A model generated the notes under the pieces. It worked only from the letters and a program-made list of their open reading frames with translations. It had not been told where the DNA came from and did not search any database. This document shows positions 38,041-52,685 of a stretch of DNA of 64,000 bases, in pieces. The DNA is taken from the NCBI RefSeq assembly GCF_963576545.1, contig NC_083638.1, positions 24,452,090 to 24,516,089 on the forward strand, read 5' to 3'. Position 1 is the stretch's first letter, and every line of letters starts with the position of its first letter. A program made the translations under genes and the position numbers. This stretch comes from Limanda limanda. Taxonomy: Eukaryota > Chordata > Actinopteri > Pleuronectiformes > Pleuronectidae.

Positions 38041-39287
38041 GTAAGTTAGCTTCACTGTGCCCTGGCATATTGTTACAGTATAATGGTGTACTGAGTACTG
38101 TGGTAGGAATTCTTAGTGTCACAAGAAATTGATTTTAGTCCTCCCAAACTGTAGAGACGGTTAAAACTTTGGCAAACTTGCAGAACAATAATGACAGAAT
38201 GACTTCTTCCTAATGTGTGTGTTTCTGCGCACTGCTGAACTCAGACCTGCTGCTGGGTACTGAGCCGGCATAGATGCAGCAACCTCTGGGCCCGGGAGAC
38301 ATCCTGGCAGCCTGGCTGTCCACTGAGTCATGCCATTCTGCGATACAAACAAACAGCAAAGGGAGGAGATGAGGGGGTGTGACTAAAAGGATGGAGAAAA
38401 ATGGTGAAGAAATGAGTCGAGAGATTTTGGTTCTGTAGTAGAGGTTGACTTATAAAGGTAACATGGAGACTTTTTTCAGTGTGAAAGGCTGCATTTAAAG
38501 CTTGTATCTGTTATTTTATATCCATGTGTGAGAGTATTTCAAAAGCAGAACACCTCTCCATAAGTAATGCTGGGGCAGGGACAGTGCTATCACATTATGT
38601 TGGTAGTTTTCGGCAAAATATCAGACTCGTACAGCTTGAACATTATTATATTGCTGCTGTGGTCGACAGAAAAAACAACAGGCGACTACACAAATTTGGT
38701 TATATGGGTGTTTGTACTTTCCCTTTATTTATCTTGACTATTTTCGGCCATATTCTAAAATGTCCTGCCACAGTTTCATAACAAATACATTAGTTTTTCT
38801 CTTAACTTGCTGTTTTGCTCCGTTGCTGCATTGTATAGCCGTGTGCAGGGCTATTTGCAGAAGCTGTGGGCTGCATGCTTGCTGTTGTCCATTGTCTTTC
38901 AGGATAGTCGGTGTACCTGTCACTCAGAATCTGTTGCGTGGTGAGAGTGACTTTTTTGTGCATGCACATCCCCAGACAAACAAAAGTAATCTCCTTAGTG
39001 GGGGGAAAATATTGTAAAATATCTTATAATATATATGTCCACATCAAGCTGTTCTTTAGAGGCACCAGTACAGGATGAGATGAAAACGGAGGGAGAGCAT
39101 CGAGGAGGCAGAACATCATGGGAGAACTTGGCTGAAGACATATTGCAGTTGAGCACCGTGTTTTGAGCTTCTCAACGCTGCCTCTGCTCATCATTTATTA
39201 AACTTCATCTAGAATATTCATCCCCCCTGGTACAGCGTCATCCTCCTAGAGCGAGAGAAAATAACAGTGACTGTATCATGCTGACAA

Positions 39288-40252
39288 TAGAGGTGGGGAA
39301 ATTAATCGGCTTTTTGATGCATCGATGCAGTGATGGAAATAATCAATTCATGTTTTCCGCTCGCTAAGATGTCCCACGGCTGCAAAATTATAACCACCGC
39401 TGCTTCAGGATCAGGACAGACACACATTAAAGGTCTGGTCATCTTTTACCCTGTCTCCGGTCTGAGTGTCCTCCCTCCACTGACCTGCACTCACTTTATT
39501 TGTTAGATTTACTCTAGAGTTTATGAGGCACATGTTTAAACGTTCATTGTGTGCATGTAGTTCCTCTGCTACACAAACACGAGACGTGCAGGACATCAGG
39601 GTTAATGTGACTGGAATTATCCGGATTCATGATCCAACACCAATCGATTAATAACTAAATACATGTGGCAGTTTTTGTGAGCGACAGAGAAGGGCAGACA
39701 CACACACACACACAAACACAGGCTGCAGACAAGAGGGAAGTTGTTCCCGTAGATTATCACACACCGCAGAGTTTCTTTTTACTTCATTGTTGCAGAACAA
39801 GCAACGCCCTGTTTATCCAGGAACACAAATATTAATTCAGCAGGTTTACACAAAGATCAGCTCTAAGTGAGATGGATTAGAAAGAGAGCGGAGGAGCAGA
39901 ACCTCTTGTTGTTCAGCGGAGTAGTGCCGCCCTGATGCTGCCAGGCGGGGCCGCCCTGATGAAGGCTAAAGATGCAGCACACAGGTCTAAGCTGAATGGA
40001 TGTTAATGAATGTGGAGAGCACTGATCACTGTTAAAGACTGACTGTTGTAGTCTGTTTTTTTAATTGAAAGCCTTCTTTTGTAAAGTAACAGTAACGGTC
40101 TGATTTACTTTTTTAAAGCACAAATCGTGAGGCTAGTGGATATGCACATCTCTCACACAGTGATCAAAATATTAAATCATGTGTAGATATAAAATTCTTT
40201 GATGAAATCATAACCCTCTGAAATGGAATCGAATCGTGAGGTGCCTCCCCTA
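39288..40252. mobile_element. Non-autonomous hAT-like element
   Basis: A 965-bp element bounded by TAGAGGTGGGGA on the left and gtgcctccccta on the right, with an 8-bp target duplication GCTGACAA (39280-39287) / GCTGACAC (40253-40260), one mismatch. The right end, aatcgtgaggtgcctcccct, matches the inverted terminus of a familiar fish hAT family. No transposase frame. Confidence 0.7.
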
Positions 40253-43200
40253 GCTGACACTCATCACAAAGATTCTATCCACTTCAATATCACCCATTAC
40301 TGACCTACTTCTTCCATCCATTTCCCTTTGTCTGTATATTCGGTGTTTTCTTCTGACTTTGACGTCATCCCCTGTGGAGGGATTAAAGAGATACAGGGCG
40401 GGGCTGTTTGTTTTGAGTTCCAGACTGTGGGTCTGAAGGAGTTGTGACTCCAGAACCAGATTATTGTCATGAGCCTCACACACACACACACAAACACACT
40501 CACACTTGAGTGGGTCCTTAATCAGCCTCAAAATAGGTCCCCATCCATCTGCATGTCACTGATAGTGTTTCTGGGAAATTCATGGTTGTTATGAATTCAT
40601 ACAGGGAACCTAGCCACAGACTAGTTTTGGGGAGAGCTGCCTTTTGAATTTGTGTCAGCGCAGTGATGTGTGCTCACGGAGCCAGCTGCTCTGCTTCACT
40701 TATTCTGATTAAATACTTTGCAGAGGGAAGGACGGACAAAGAATCTGGTGGTCCCCGAACTTGTTATGAATCATCAAAAGCCACAGTGTGTGCAGTAACT
40801 GTAGTCTCAGAGTCACTGGGGAGGTTGATGCCTTGCTGGGAAGTTAGTCACATGCATCATCAGAGTCGCTGTTAACTGTGCGAGGAATCCTCTGCATTTT
40901 TCTCACCATGAATATTTAAACAAATATATCAGTCAGTCAGTATTTAGTATAAACATCCAGTTTTATTGTTTGTGTACATGCATCATAGCATGCCAACCTA
41001 CGAGCACAAAATGTGGGAGGTTGCCATAAATGTTTGAGGTCCTGAGAAGGCTGTGAACAAAAACCATTAAAATTTTATAGTTTCCATCAAGGCAATCTGA
41101 CATCACCCTGCTCAGCTGGTAGTCCTGCACTGTGTCCCTCTACACCCGTGCAGCAACACACCAACGTTTTCTGTGGGATATCTAAAAGCTCATGAAACCA
41201 ACCGCTCTGTAAACAATGTATTTTCTGTGATTTTATGAGACAAAAGTATCTTCACAAACAGCATCATTTGAATTTACGCTTAATCTGATTTTTTTTACGG
41301 CTGCTTTACCCCTTAGGAATTTCTGGTTGTAAGCTAAAGACCAACTAGGACTAATAAATATTGTGCATTTTTCCTAAATTGAATTTTACTCTTTCCTTCA
41401 AGAGTCTTAGTTGAGGTAAGAAAAAGTACAGGGCTTAGGGTCAAAAAGGGATAGACTGAAGAGGAACACTGCTTTTTCATCAACATGCTCATTGAAGCCT
41501 CAACAAGTGAACATCCAGCTGAAGGACTGCTTTTTGATCCACATGGTAACTGCACTGACCCTCGATACTTAAGCGACCACTAGATAGGGGAAAGGTCCGC
41601 AGTGCCGTTTTACAGCCAAGCAAAAAGACCAGATACAGAGTGATGTGATGTAAGGGGATTCAAATGAGAGCTGCAATAATCCCGATTTCTGTGGTCATGG
41701 GATCAGCCCAGCCGTTGGCTCTGTTTGTTCAGCCAGCGCGGCCGAGCACTGTCAGAGCCTCCTCTGTCCTTGCTGTCTCTTATGATCCCTGGCTCCGTCC
41801 CCAGGAACAGTGAAATTAGTACTCAGCACACCACAATGAAATGACTGAGGCAATGTATCTACAAGCTGCCATCTTTGGCATTGATTTATTTCTCCCCCGA
41901 ACTGACCTTTCACGGAATAAATAAAAGCACGGCAGTTCACTCAATGAGCAATTAGTACGTACTGATGGAACACAACTCTGGATTTACAAAAAGGCTCCAG
42001 ATGGTTTCCTTTTGAGAAAATCCTCTGAAAACATGTTATGGTTCTGCTACTCTCTCTATTCTCTGTCATTTAAGTGAAGGCAAACCGGGCAGTGGCACAT
42101 GCAAAGTTCATCGAATTATGTGAATAATTATTTTCTGCACTTAGTTTAATTAGTCATGAACCATTGCTGCATTTGTCGTCCCATCCATTTCATAAACTTG
42201 AGAGCATGAAAGCATTAACGTCTCATTGGGACAGCCATCAAAAATCTGCTGGCAAATAATGTCTTACTTTGTGAAGTCTGACGTCTGCAGTGCCCAGATT
42301 TATGTTTTTTATTATGATGTGTGTCTCTGTAATCTGTGCAGTTTGCATTTCTACTTTGTATGTCTAGAATTTTATACTCCACCTCCACTGGTTTATGCAT
42401 GTGCTGATTTGCTAGTTTCTTTATAATGTTAAAGCCATAAATACAGTTTTATGGATACAGTTACTGCTGTAGATCAGTGACTTCAGTTAAATGTATGATT
42501 TGGCACCTTTAAGTCTGTGACACAGCCTGACATTCATTTGCACACACAGCACAGTTCGGTATAGTCTCCTTTTCATTTCCTGACTCGATGCTGCAGCATC
42601 TCAAAATGCCAAACAATCATCGGTTCCAGCTTCTTGTTTGAGAGGATCTGAAGCTTGTTTTCTGATTACGTGAACATAACATGAAGAAGATCTTTAGGTT
42701 TAGGGCTGCTGATCAGCAAACGAAAGACATTTAAAGAGGTCAACTTGAACTCATCTCACTATTCTAGATTTTGTTCACTTAACTATTACTGTAATCAGCT
42801 AATTGCGAAAATGATAACTAGTTCTAATCCATAAACTGTATATGAGGGTTGTCAATTTTCAACTTGTAAGTTCGAATAAATTTTGCATGTCACACGAGCC
42901 TGCCCTTCTGCTGCTAACACGTAAGCCCACATTTATTTTATGGCAGCTGCATGGTACAAAGAAGTTTTTTGATAGTGCACTTCAAATAAATTTTTCTCAA
43001 AGAGGATTTCTGTCGTTTAAGATTGTCACATTTATGTTCGTACATGTAGTCCTCATTTATCCTGGAAGTTTGGCTTTTAATTTGTTATTTCAATGCTATA
43101 AAAACAGGTTGAAACGTCATGATTGAAAGTTGGGATTGAAGATTTTTCAGGTGAGTTTATCAGCTCCATCCCCAGATTGTTACTGTGCTGGCCCCAAATG

Positions 43201-44214
43201 TGCAAGAAGGCACCATTTTTACTTGGGATATTTTGCCTTATTTATGCATAGTGGGAAGAAGTGGACATGCATCATCCATCATTTATTTAGAGTCTGTTAT
43301 CTAACCCAAGAGTTAATGCAATCAGGTGTCACTATTTGTCAGTCTCCCAGTCAACGATGATAAAAAAGCCTCATCAGAACCTTGTATTTTGAGTCTATTC
43401 TTTTCTTTTCTTTGTTCCTTTTTTTAGTTTCAACAGAGTTTAACTCGTATTCTCCTTAAATCTACAAAAGATTCTATGTGAGCATTTTGTGACTTTGTCT
43501 TCTCAGGGGATATTAGTGAGTCTTGTTTTAATCATAAAATGACACAAGATCCTTAGTCTCCTTAACAGCTTATTTGATCTTAATATATATTAACCAAGTC
43601 ATTATCTCTTGACTCATTGGGGATTTGAAACGAGAGAGAAAAGGAAACAGCTGTGATCAGGTCTGTAATCCGGCATATGTTTTTTGTTGTTGTTTTTACG
43701 CTCACCAGGGCAAAACCAGTGTGATGATGCCAAATGTGAACAGATTAATGTGCTCCCACCTTGTCTTGGTATGACCCTGATTCGGCGCTAGCCTCATTAC
43801 TAAACAGAGGCTCCAACTGTGTTCTTGTTTCTTACGGTTTCCACCGAGTGATGTTAGTGAGATTTCCCCAATGAAATCTAGGTTTAGCAAATCCCTAATC
43901 TTAAAATAGCTTTGAATCATACATTATTACATAGCGGGCCTGCCGCCTCTGTCAAACTGCACTTTCTGCCATGATTTCTGTCTCCTTGTTTTCTCCAACC
44001 TTCCACATCTGAGAAGATTCCCCGACGTCATTAGCATGGCTTTATAGTTGATATGAAGAGACTCACAGGCTTTTCTGCCTCTCTCAAAAGTAAAATGCAC
44101 TTAAAAATGAACCTTTGTAGATTATGCAACACAAAGGAATCGATGTTATAGTTTCAAGTTTGAATGAGGATGTTGCTGGGGAAAAAGAAAAGCACACATA
44201 GAATTGCTTGTGGG

Positions 44215-44530
44215 ATACGAGGGCATGTATTTGTGTGTACTTGTTTTGGGTACCTCTTTAGGACCTTTACAAGCATAAACAAGGATCTTGTCAGGATCAG
44301 CAGAACTCCTTTGGATCAAAGCCGGTCCTAATGTGGCAAAACGTAATTTCTGAGGTCCTGGTTAAGGTTGGGAATACAATGTGAACAGTTGTTAGGTTTG
44401 GGTAAGGCAAGAATTGCTCATGGTTATTATGGTTAGGGATAAGGTTTTGGTTTGGCTGTAAACGGTGAATAGCAGTCAATGCAAAGTCCGGATATGGATA
44501 GCTGTGGAAACCTGTGTGTGTGTGCTTCAG
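44215..44530 (+). repeat. Fish interspersed repeat with GGTTAGGG-like core
   Basis: Starts with gtgtgtacttg, continues through decayed ggacc/tcctaatgtgg blocks and a gttaggtttgggtaaggc/ggttagggataagg core, and ends gatagctgtggaaacctgtg. The order fits a common vertebrate repeat that looks telomere-like in its centre but is not telomeric. Confidence 0.6.
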
Positions 44531-47500
44531 AGGGTCGGCAGATTTCAATCTTCCATCCCGACTCTGTGTGTTTCCCTTGGGGTCAGTAAAGCATAAAGGA
44601 TGATGGGAGGTGTGACACCCTCTCCTGCTCCTGCCACTGCTTCAGGAGGATTGATGTGACAATTTCCACACTTAGGACACACACATGCCCACGCCACACT
44701 CAGGCAGTCAGGTGCAACAAGCTAAACGCCAACGTGTCAGCTCGCACTCACTGTCATACAGATCCAAGACGCAAGTACACACATGCACACACACAGATAA
44801 GCGAAATGCCAGCGCTACATGGGAGCGCACCGATTATCAAAAACGTCTTTTGTGTCCTTCTATCTTTTGTTCTTGTCAGGTCTTGTGCTGCTCCTCTGTG
44901 TGGCCGAGCAGCCGCTGTCTGTGTGATTAATCCTCAGTCTGTCATCTGGCCAGCGGTGATACTGAGAGCAAACAAAGGCGTCGCAGCGTGCATGCTCTCA
45001 CGCTCCGTTTCAGGAGGAGCAGAGGTGTGCGGGTTGTACGAGGAAATCACATTACCGCAAAGAAAGAGACGAGGAAAAGTAGAAGACGCATGGGAGCTTC
45101 ATGCTTTGTTTTCAATCCACAGTTAACTACAGTCAACACTTTGGGTTGTTGTTTTCAAGGCATTTAATTCGCAAATGCACCTAAACCAATATGTATAGAT
45201 GAGGAAAAAGGCCGGCTCGAGCTGATGGAATGTGCAATACGGTGTGTGTGTGTGGGTTTGTGTGCATGTGTTTGTTCACTTGTGCAAACGCTGATGAATA
45301 TTTCCCTCCTCTGTTCCCTGAGGGGCCGGGTGATTGATCGAACCCAGAAGTTATTTCATGTGCCTGCCACCAAACTGCATTAGTGGGCCCAGCCGTTACC
45401 ACTCAGCCCGTCTGTCTCTCAACAAGATAAGGTGATATTTCCTGGCCCCAATATTGCTCGCTCTGTTTTGCGCTGTCACTGGTTACAATGACCGTCACCA
45501 CATTCAATGAATATTATTAGCATTTTTCTCCGAAATCTGTGGGCGTGGGAGACAGCATTGTAGGAGGAGAACTACACTGTTTTTGCCGGCGGTCTGATAT
45601 CTGAGCGGACTCTTGGAGAATGGAGTGACCACTGCGGCGCATTGTCCAAACTAAATACAATTATGAGGAGACTGTCAATCATCCACTATCACCTTTAACA
45701 AGAAGTCACTTGGCTCAGCATTTTGAAGCAGCAGCCGTTGTTCTGGTGTAAAGGATCAGACAGAGGTTAAGAGAGTGAAGGCTGCTGAGAAATAACCGCT
45801 GTTGATTAAAAGTTGACAAAGAACGAGGATTAGAGGCCAGAGGAGAGAGAGACGTTTCCAGTCAGGGGTCGTTCAAAAGGACTCTGAAAGACCTCTGACT
45901 GAGGGATCAGGTGGAGCATTGTGTCAGCGAAGGAGCAGTTTCTCACCTTCATCTCGCCTCACTGTAATTGACAGTTCAGGAGGGATGTAGCAGTATGGGT
46001 CAGAGGCTGGCTGGTTGCCAGGGTCCATACAACATGAAATAACTACTGTTCATCTGGTGACATTTATTCATGTGGTTTTACTCAGTGGAACTAATGGCCA
46101 CAAAATCCTATTAATACTTAAGACATAAGCCAGGATGTGTTGCAGATGTGCCAAAATTATGACAGTAGTATAAAGTCTGCTCTGGGGTATTATATGAGTT
46201 TTATGGTTGGTCTAATTGGTTCTGAGGGTCACCACTGACTGGATTCGATGATATGGTACATGCTGCCAGCTCTCTGTTACATAAGCTGTTTCTCAGACGT
46301 GAAAAAAAGGGATCTGGAGATTTTCATTGACACTGGCATGCATGGGCCCTTATCACCAGTCGGTCCCAAATGATGTGGTCTTCCCAAATTGACATATTCA
46401 TCTTCATCTCCTACGTGAATGTCACCTCTTTGTCCTGAAATGTTTGTGTTCATGCATCAGAAAGGTCATCAACATGGTAGAAAGGTCATCAACAAGTATC
46501 CATAAACTAGTATTAATTTCCTGGAGACTTACCTGAACCATAACCACTACTTATTATTACCCAAGTCATCGCAGGTATCTGGTCATTGACACACACATTG
46601 ACACACCATATGGTTTTTATTCAGCACCATCTCCATAATCTGTATTATCCCCCTTTTTTATTTGACTATTGGATTAATATCTATTGATTGTGTTGTCACT
46701 CTCTAGTCTGGTTAAGCCAGAGCTGTGTGAGAGGATTTGTTGTTGAATCCCTAAACATTTTTTTTCCCCTGCTGCTGCTAATAAGTTGATGTTTTTGGTA
46801 GCAGTGCAAACAATGAATGGCTGTTAGTGTGACATCTAAGCAGCTTATACAGTTTTACCTCAAGTTCATGGTTTTTACAGATTCCAAAAAAGTAATGCTT
46901 TTTTTTATCTGTCTCATTCATCTCATCAGTAACCAAGCCCAGTTGACAGCCTCAATTAAAGCCTGTGAAATCGTCCCAGTATGGTTCTCCCTCTGGGGAC
47001 ATTTAGCTGTGTTTAGCTCTCTGCACGCTGGGCTTGTCGCCAGGTAAACTTTACAGAATGTTTCATGTTGCTTCTTCAAATGTAGGCCAACCTAACCCAA
47101 CGGACCACCTGGCCAGGCTCACAGCCCACAAACTGAAATGTGTTGGCACTGTGAGCTAACCTGGTTGATAATGTCTCCTTTTCTTTTTATCTAGTGGTCA
47201 CATGCAGCATGTTTTAAAAAGGCAAACCTAAAAGTCCCGCTGCTCTTTATTCAGCTGATATCAGGGCTCCAGACTAACTTTTTAAAGTGGTTGCACTGAT
47301 TCATCTCAATGTGTTTCAATGCCTGTCTCATAAACTCTGGAGCAAATCAAAGAAACACAAAGCAAACTTCAGTACTGTGCAGGCCCAATAACTTGTGATT
47401 AGTGTTGGTGTTTATTGTTAAAGTGTAAATATTATCATATATTTAAGGTTGCTGTGTCAGAAGCTGTAACATTCAAATGCTATCACATTGATTATTTTGA

Positions 47501-48322
47501 TCATCTCATAAAAACCAAACTTACCAGAAAAATGAAAACAATATTGCTCTGAGCTAAATTGCTAAGTTCAACATGCAAACATGCTCGTAACGCCAATGCA
47601 AATGTGCCGAAGTTTACCCGAAGACCAGAAGCGGGTAGCGTGTTCACCATCTGGGTTTAGTGTGTTAGCATGTCAACATTTGCTAATTAGCAGTAAACAC
47701 AGCTGAGGAAAGCTGACATGAACGTCAATACTTTTGAAGGACTACAAAAGTTAAACATTTTCCCAAGAATCTTCAGGGGATCAAGGAAGAACAGTTGGTG
47801 GGCCACCCCAGGAACTACCAAAAAAATGTCCTTAATGAGTGTTTTATCCATCTGGGGAAGGTCTCCCCTTTAGCTTTGTCTTGGATCCTGTTTTACACCA
47901 CAGTGAATCTATGTGGAGGTTCGTATGTTGCTTGTGTTTGTAAAGCTCCGAGCAAAGGATTGAAGAAAATGTCCATCTGCTGGATTCATTCGGCCTTCAT
48001 TTGTTGTGCAGGAGCCAATTTACTCTTTACACCCAAAGTGATGCTGTTTCTTATGTTTCCAAAACTGCTAGATAAATAAATAATGTGTGCGAGCGTGCGT
48101 GTGTTTTCTTTGTACTGGAGGTTATTTGATGATTGGCTGAGACGGTCCTCCCCTGAGAGACTGTGCTGGAAAACAAAGGGTTGCCATGGTTACAGTCAAG
48201 GGTGAAGGAGGAGGGTGTGTCCGTGGTGTTGTGCTTGAAGTGGCGAGATGGACATTGGCAGGCGGTGTGGCGGGGGAGCGCTCCGTGGTTCTGTGCCATT
48301 CGTGCAATTCACCAAGTCTCTG

Positions 48323-48362
48323 CTCTGCCTCTCTGCCTCTCTGCCTCTCTTCCTCTCTTCCT
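48323..48362 (+). repeat. Short CTCTGCCT minisatellite
   Basis: Three ctctgcct units followed by two ctcttcct variants. Pyrimidine-only strand. Confidence 0.85.
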
Positions 48363-50629
48363 GTCTCCAGCGTCGCACCCTTGTTGTCGTCCTGGAGCGA
48401 GTGGAAGGCTGTGGGGAGAACAAACGCTGCATCTCAATGAGACAGCTGAGAGGAAACTCATTTTCTCGCTCGGGCTCTCTCTGATGGGGCTTTTATTCTT
48501 TTATTTACAAGCCACATAACTCGGCATGGTCAGGTTATTACACAATTTATCAATACGCTGTATGTTTAATGGCGCGGAAGCATGGTGAGGGTAGTTTAAT
48601 TAGTTGTACAGATCTTTTCAGGATCGAGTGAAGCAGAAATTACTTCATGGATCATGGAATTTTTCTGACATGCTCAATGTCTCAGAAATTCCTCTTCTCC
48701 TGATCATGCTTGGATGTGCTTCTCACTTCCTTTTGGTCGCTTCTCTGAAAAATAGAATATCAGTATGGTACATCAGGAAATGTTGCAGCCAACTCAGGAC
48801 ACAGGATGGCTGGTTTGGTATTAGTGACCAATGATTTCTTCTTTCCCAGTTATATGTCACAGCAGAGCTTGACCAAAACAGTTAATGCCTGCATTTACAT
48901 TTTTCACGCTCTGGCTGACACAGTGCCCCTCTCTACTACCCACAACAAATAAAACAAAACTGAATTTATAGCATAATGAGCCATGTAATTGAGGCAGATG
49001 GGGTTATTGGGGTAAACGTGGACATATAAAATAAGAGGTTTGGGAAACAATGACGTGAAAGCTTACTATACAAATGCCCGCTGTTTCTTTGTGTAGTGAG
49101 CGTGTGCAGGAAACAAAAACAACAGAGATGCTCACAATGTTCTGGTATTTGCTGAATCAAATAATTTTACTTACTTACTTAACAACATACTTTTTGTGTT
49201 TCCATCTGATCTGAGATATTTTGTACAGCTAAGGTCATGTGGACTGAATTTTTTTTAAGACTAAGTGGTTCAAAAATATCTGCCTAAATGTGGACAAGGC
49301 CTTAGACCATGACCCTATAACCCAATACTGTATATAATATCAATCCTAGAGAATCCGAGTTTTGTTCTAAGAGGGTGGTCTAACTGAGTTTAGATGTGAT
49401 TATTTTCCTTTCCATCCTTCTCCATCCCTGAAGAACAGAACTATAATAGATATATTCTGTAATTATAGGGAGAGAAAGAGGGAGACAGGCGCGAGACTAC
49501 ACCGCAAATGAAACAGCAATTTCCTGAGTAGCAGCAGGTAGTCAGGTCTTCATTTTTAAAAGACATGAAGTAGAAATGATTATTTCTCTCCATTCTCACT
49601 TTCTCTCACAGTGATCTCTCCATATTCCATCCCTGTTTGTCTGCTTTTAACTTTAGCAGATCGGCCTAATCTTTTTGACTTTTACTTATTATTATATCCT
49701 CCTCCTCATATGAGGACTATGTAGACTCCATTGTATTTTAAATATGTGAAGCACTGTATGTCAAACTCACTCCACGACCTGGCTCGACTTTATGAAAAGT
49801 ATTAAAAAGCCAATTTTAAAAGAAGAAAGTATCAGTGTCATAGCAGAAGGAATGAAAGAGACGACATGAGCCGGACATGCATGGAAAACAAGCCCTGATT
49901 CAGACATATTGCAGAATCTTTTGCCGAATGTGCAGTGAATTTCTCACTAATTTAGAACCATCAGAAGAATCAACTGCAGGTGAAACAAATCTGAAAATAG
50001 ATCCAAATGGAGGGAGACACTCTCGGGTCAGTAACCATGAAAAGCCAGTGGTCCACCTAACGCTGCAGTTAACAGTGTGGCCACTGCAGCTGCCTTTTTG
50101 CCTATAGGATGGATCATTCATTATAGAAATGAACTTGAACAAGAGATAACACGATGTTTAACCTTTCCAGTGAGCCTCTGACTCCACTTCCACTCTTTAC
50201 ACTGTTACTCCACAGAGCTCTCATATGGACGCTCCTCATCGTAAACAGCTGAGCCGCAAGCGAAGGTGCCAAAAAAATAAGTCGGAAATTATTTTAATGA
50301 ATCATTGGAATTAATTAAAAAGCAGATATGTCATAGGTCATTGCTTTGTCATCGTTTCAATCCTCCACATATCTGATTGTTGGTGACCTGATTTATTTGT
50401 GCATGCCAAAGGAATCATTTCTGTCTCACTGCATGTTAAGAAGACTGAAGCAGAACCACTATGTTAGAGTATGACCGATGATCCTCTTTCTTCACGGTTC
50501 TTTCATGTTGTCGTCCCTCCTCCCCTAACTTCCAAAGAAACATTAGTATTCCCAAGACCTGTACTCTGACCGAACCATCTGCTGTTTCTGGACTCGTCTT
50601 GCCTTCACTCTCCTTAGCTGCTCTTTAAG

Positions 50630-50792
<163 letters not shown>

Positions 50793-50898
50793 GTGACTAC
50801 ATGAGATGACAGACCTGCACAAGTGGTCCCCAGCTATAGCTTAAAACAATTTAGATACTGCAGACAGGGTGGTGTGCGGCTGTTAGTACTGCCTCTGC

Positions 50899-50900
<2 letters not shown>

Positions 50901-50971
<71 letters not shown>

Positions 50972-50981
50972 TGTGTGTGTG
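50901..50981 (+). repeat. GT microsatellite
   Basis: Pure GT run to 50969, one interruption, then GT to 50981. Opposite in sense to the CA array 110 bp to its left. Confidence 0.95.
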
Positions 50982-51064
50982 AGAGAAGCCTTTCTTAGTG
51001 ATGAAGGTAATGGCCTGAATCAGTTCCTACATTTCAGTGCATTGTGCAGGAGATAGATATTGTT

Positions 51065-51182
<118 letters not shown>

Positions 51183-52647
51183 TCTGCGGCTCTGCGCGCA
51201 CATAGAAAGAGGTACACAGTGATTGGTCCGGCTAGATTCTGATTTCTTTTTGTGCCACTCATTTTCTTTAGCCTTCTCATTTCTATTCACGTTTGCATGA
51301 GCCTGGAGCGAATCTGTGTACATTACGCAGGGGGGAGAGAAACAACCTGCCTGGGGGAGACTCACTCAGACACAGTCTTTTAAAATACCATCTGCGGCCA
51401 AGTGCAATTAGAGATCTTGGAGGAGCATGCTGTAGAAGAGAATACCGTCTGATTTTGTATTAGGTTTCAGAAAAAGGCTGGACTCAAAGTGCAGACACCA
51501 GAAAGCAGAGACACAAGGTGTTTTGAGATGAATAGAACATATGTAACAAGACTAAGAATGTAAACAGTTAGTCAGGCAGGCAGGCTTCCAAGCAAAGAGA
51601 TCCAAGGGAACCGGGGCCCTGGTAGCTGGATTTGTGGTTATCTGGGTAACTTTAGGTTTAGTTCAGGGATTCCGGTCCTAGGAAGCTTGTTTACCTTGCA
51701 TCTGGGTAAATCACCATGGTAACTTATGCTGAACGGCTAACCTTAAGGTGGTTACGGTTAAGGTGGAGATGAGAGATAAACTCATAAAATCTCTGCCCAC
51801 TGACCAATCAATTACTTGTCATCAACATGTCATCACCATTCTTAGAGGATGAAATTGAGCAATGTACATCCAGTACATCTCAATCTCCCCCTGTTTCCAG
51901 ATAGGCCTAGTGCATCCTGTCAGCAAAATACCAAATGTGCACAGTCACGTTCCAATAGGTCTGTATGTTTTTATTGACTGTTAAATGCAAACATGGCCAC
52001 CACAGTGTGTCCCCAGAGTCAGTGCAGACAGTGTGAGTCAAACTAAAGCTCATTATAGAGGCTACATCATGTGATTGAGTGAAATGTTTTCATCTCTCAT
52101 CCAAGATGCTTCTTCACTAGAGTTTGACAGGTCTTGTTAGTAAAGAATAGATTCATATCTCGTTCCCATTTGTTATTATGTCGTGGTCACAAACTTTTTT
52201 CAAAATGTCACCAGGGGGCTTGGTATCATTCACACAATCAGAGACTTTTTTTACCAGCTGTTCTCCCTGCATCTAGCTGCTGTAACTGTGCTTCTTTTAG
52301 TCTGGAAAAATGCGGCTTCGCTGCCAGTCAAACTTGTCCATCTCTGTGATTGGTCACATGCCGTAAACACTTCCCCTTTCATGTGCAGGAGCTCAGATCT
52401 TACTGAGGCAAACCTGTGTTGTCTTACCAAGTTGATAACCAGCTTCATGTGACCGCTTGGCCTGATTAGGTTAAGTTCTGGGTATGTTGAACTCTCTTCG
52501 TAGTACAGGCCTCTGGTGAGGAAACCACACACAGACACAAACAGACCAAATGTGGATAACAACACCCAAGAGGGAAGAGGGAAGAAGAATGTGGGCAGGA
52601 GAGGAAAGGTAAACAGAGCTGGAGGGTTTTAATGTCAACAATTTTGA

Positions 52648-52685
52648 TTGTCCACCTCTGCAACTTCCATTGCAGAGGTGGACAA
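52648..52685. repeat. Perfect 16-bp inverted repeat (hairpin)
   Basis: Arms ttgtccacctctgcaa (52648-52663) and ttgcagaggtggacaa (52670-52685) are exact reverse complements around the 6-nt loop cttcca. cagaggtggac resembles the terminal repeat of fish hAT elements, so this may be two transposon ends facing each other. Confidence 0.9.

Noticed and set aside
44380..44450. gttagg/ggttaggg motifs suggesting an interstitial telomere
   Set aside because: The motifs are irregular and lie inside a common dispersed fish repeat. There is no tandem TTAGGG array.
44656..45126. 156-codon plus-strand ORF
   Set aside because: The start is CA-rich microsatellite-like sequence, the rest matches no family, and no splice or promoter context supports it.
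48163..48519. 118-codon plus-strand ORF overlapped by several others
   Set aside because: Built on a CTCTGCCT minisatellite; open in several frames on both strands, so composition explains it.
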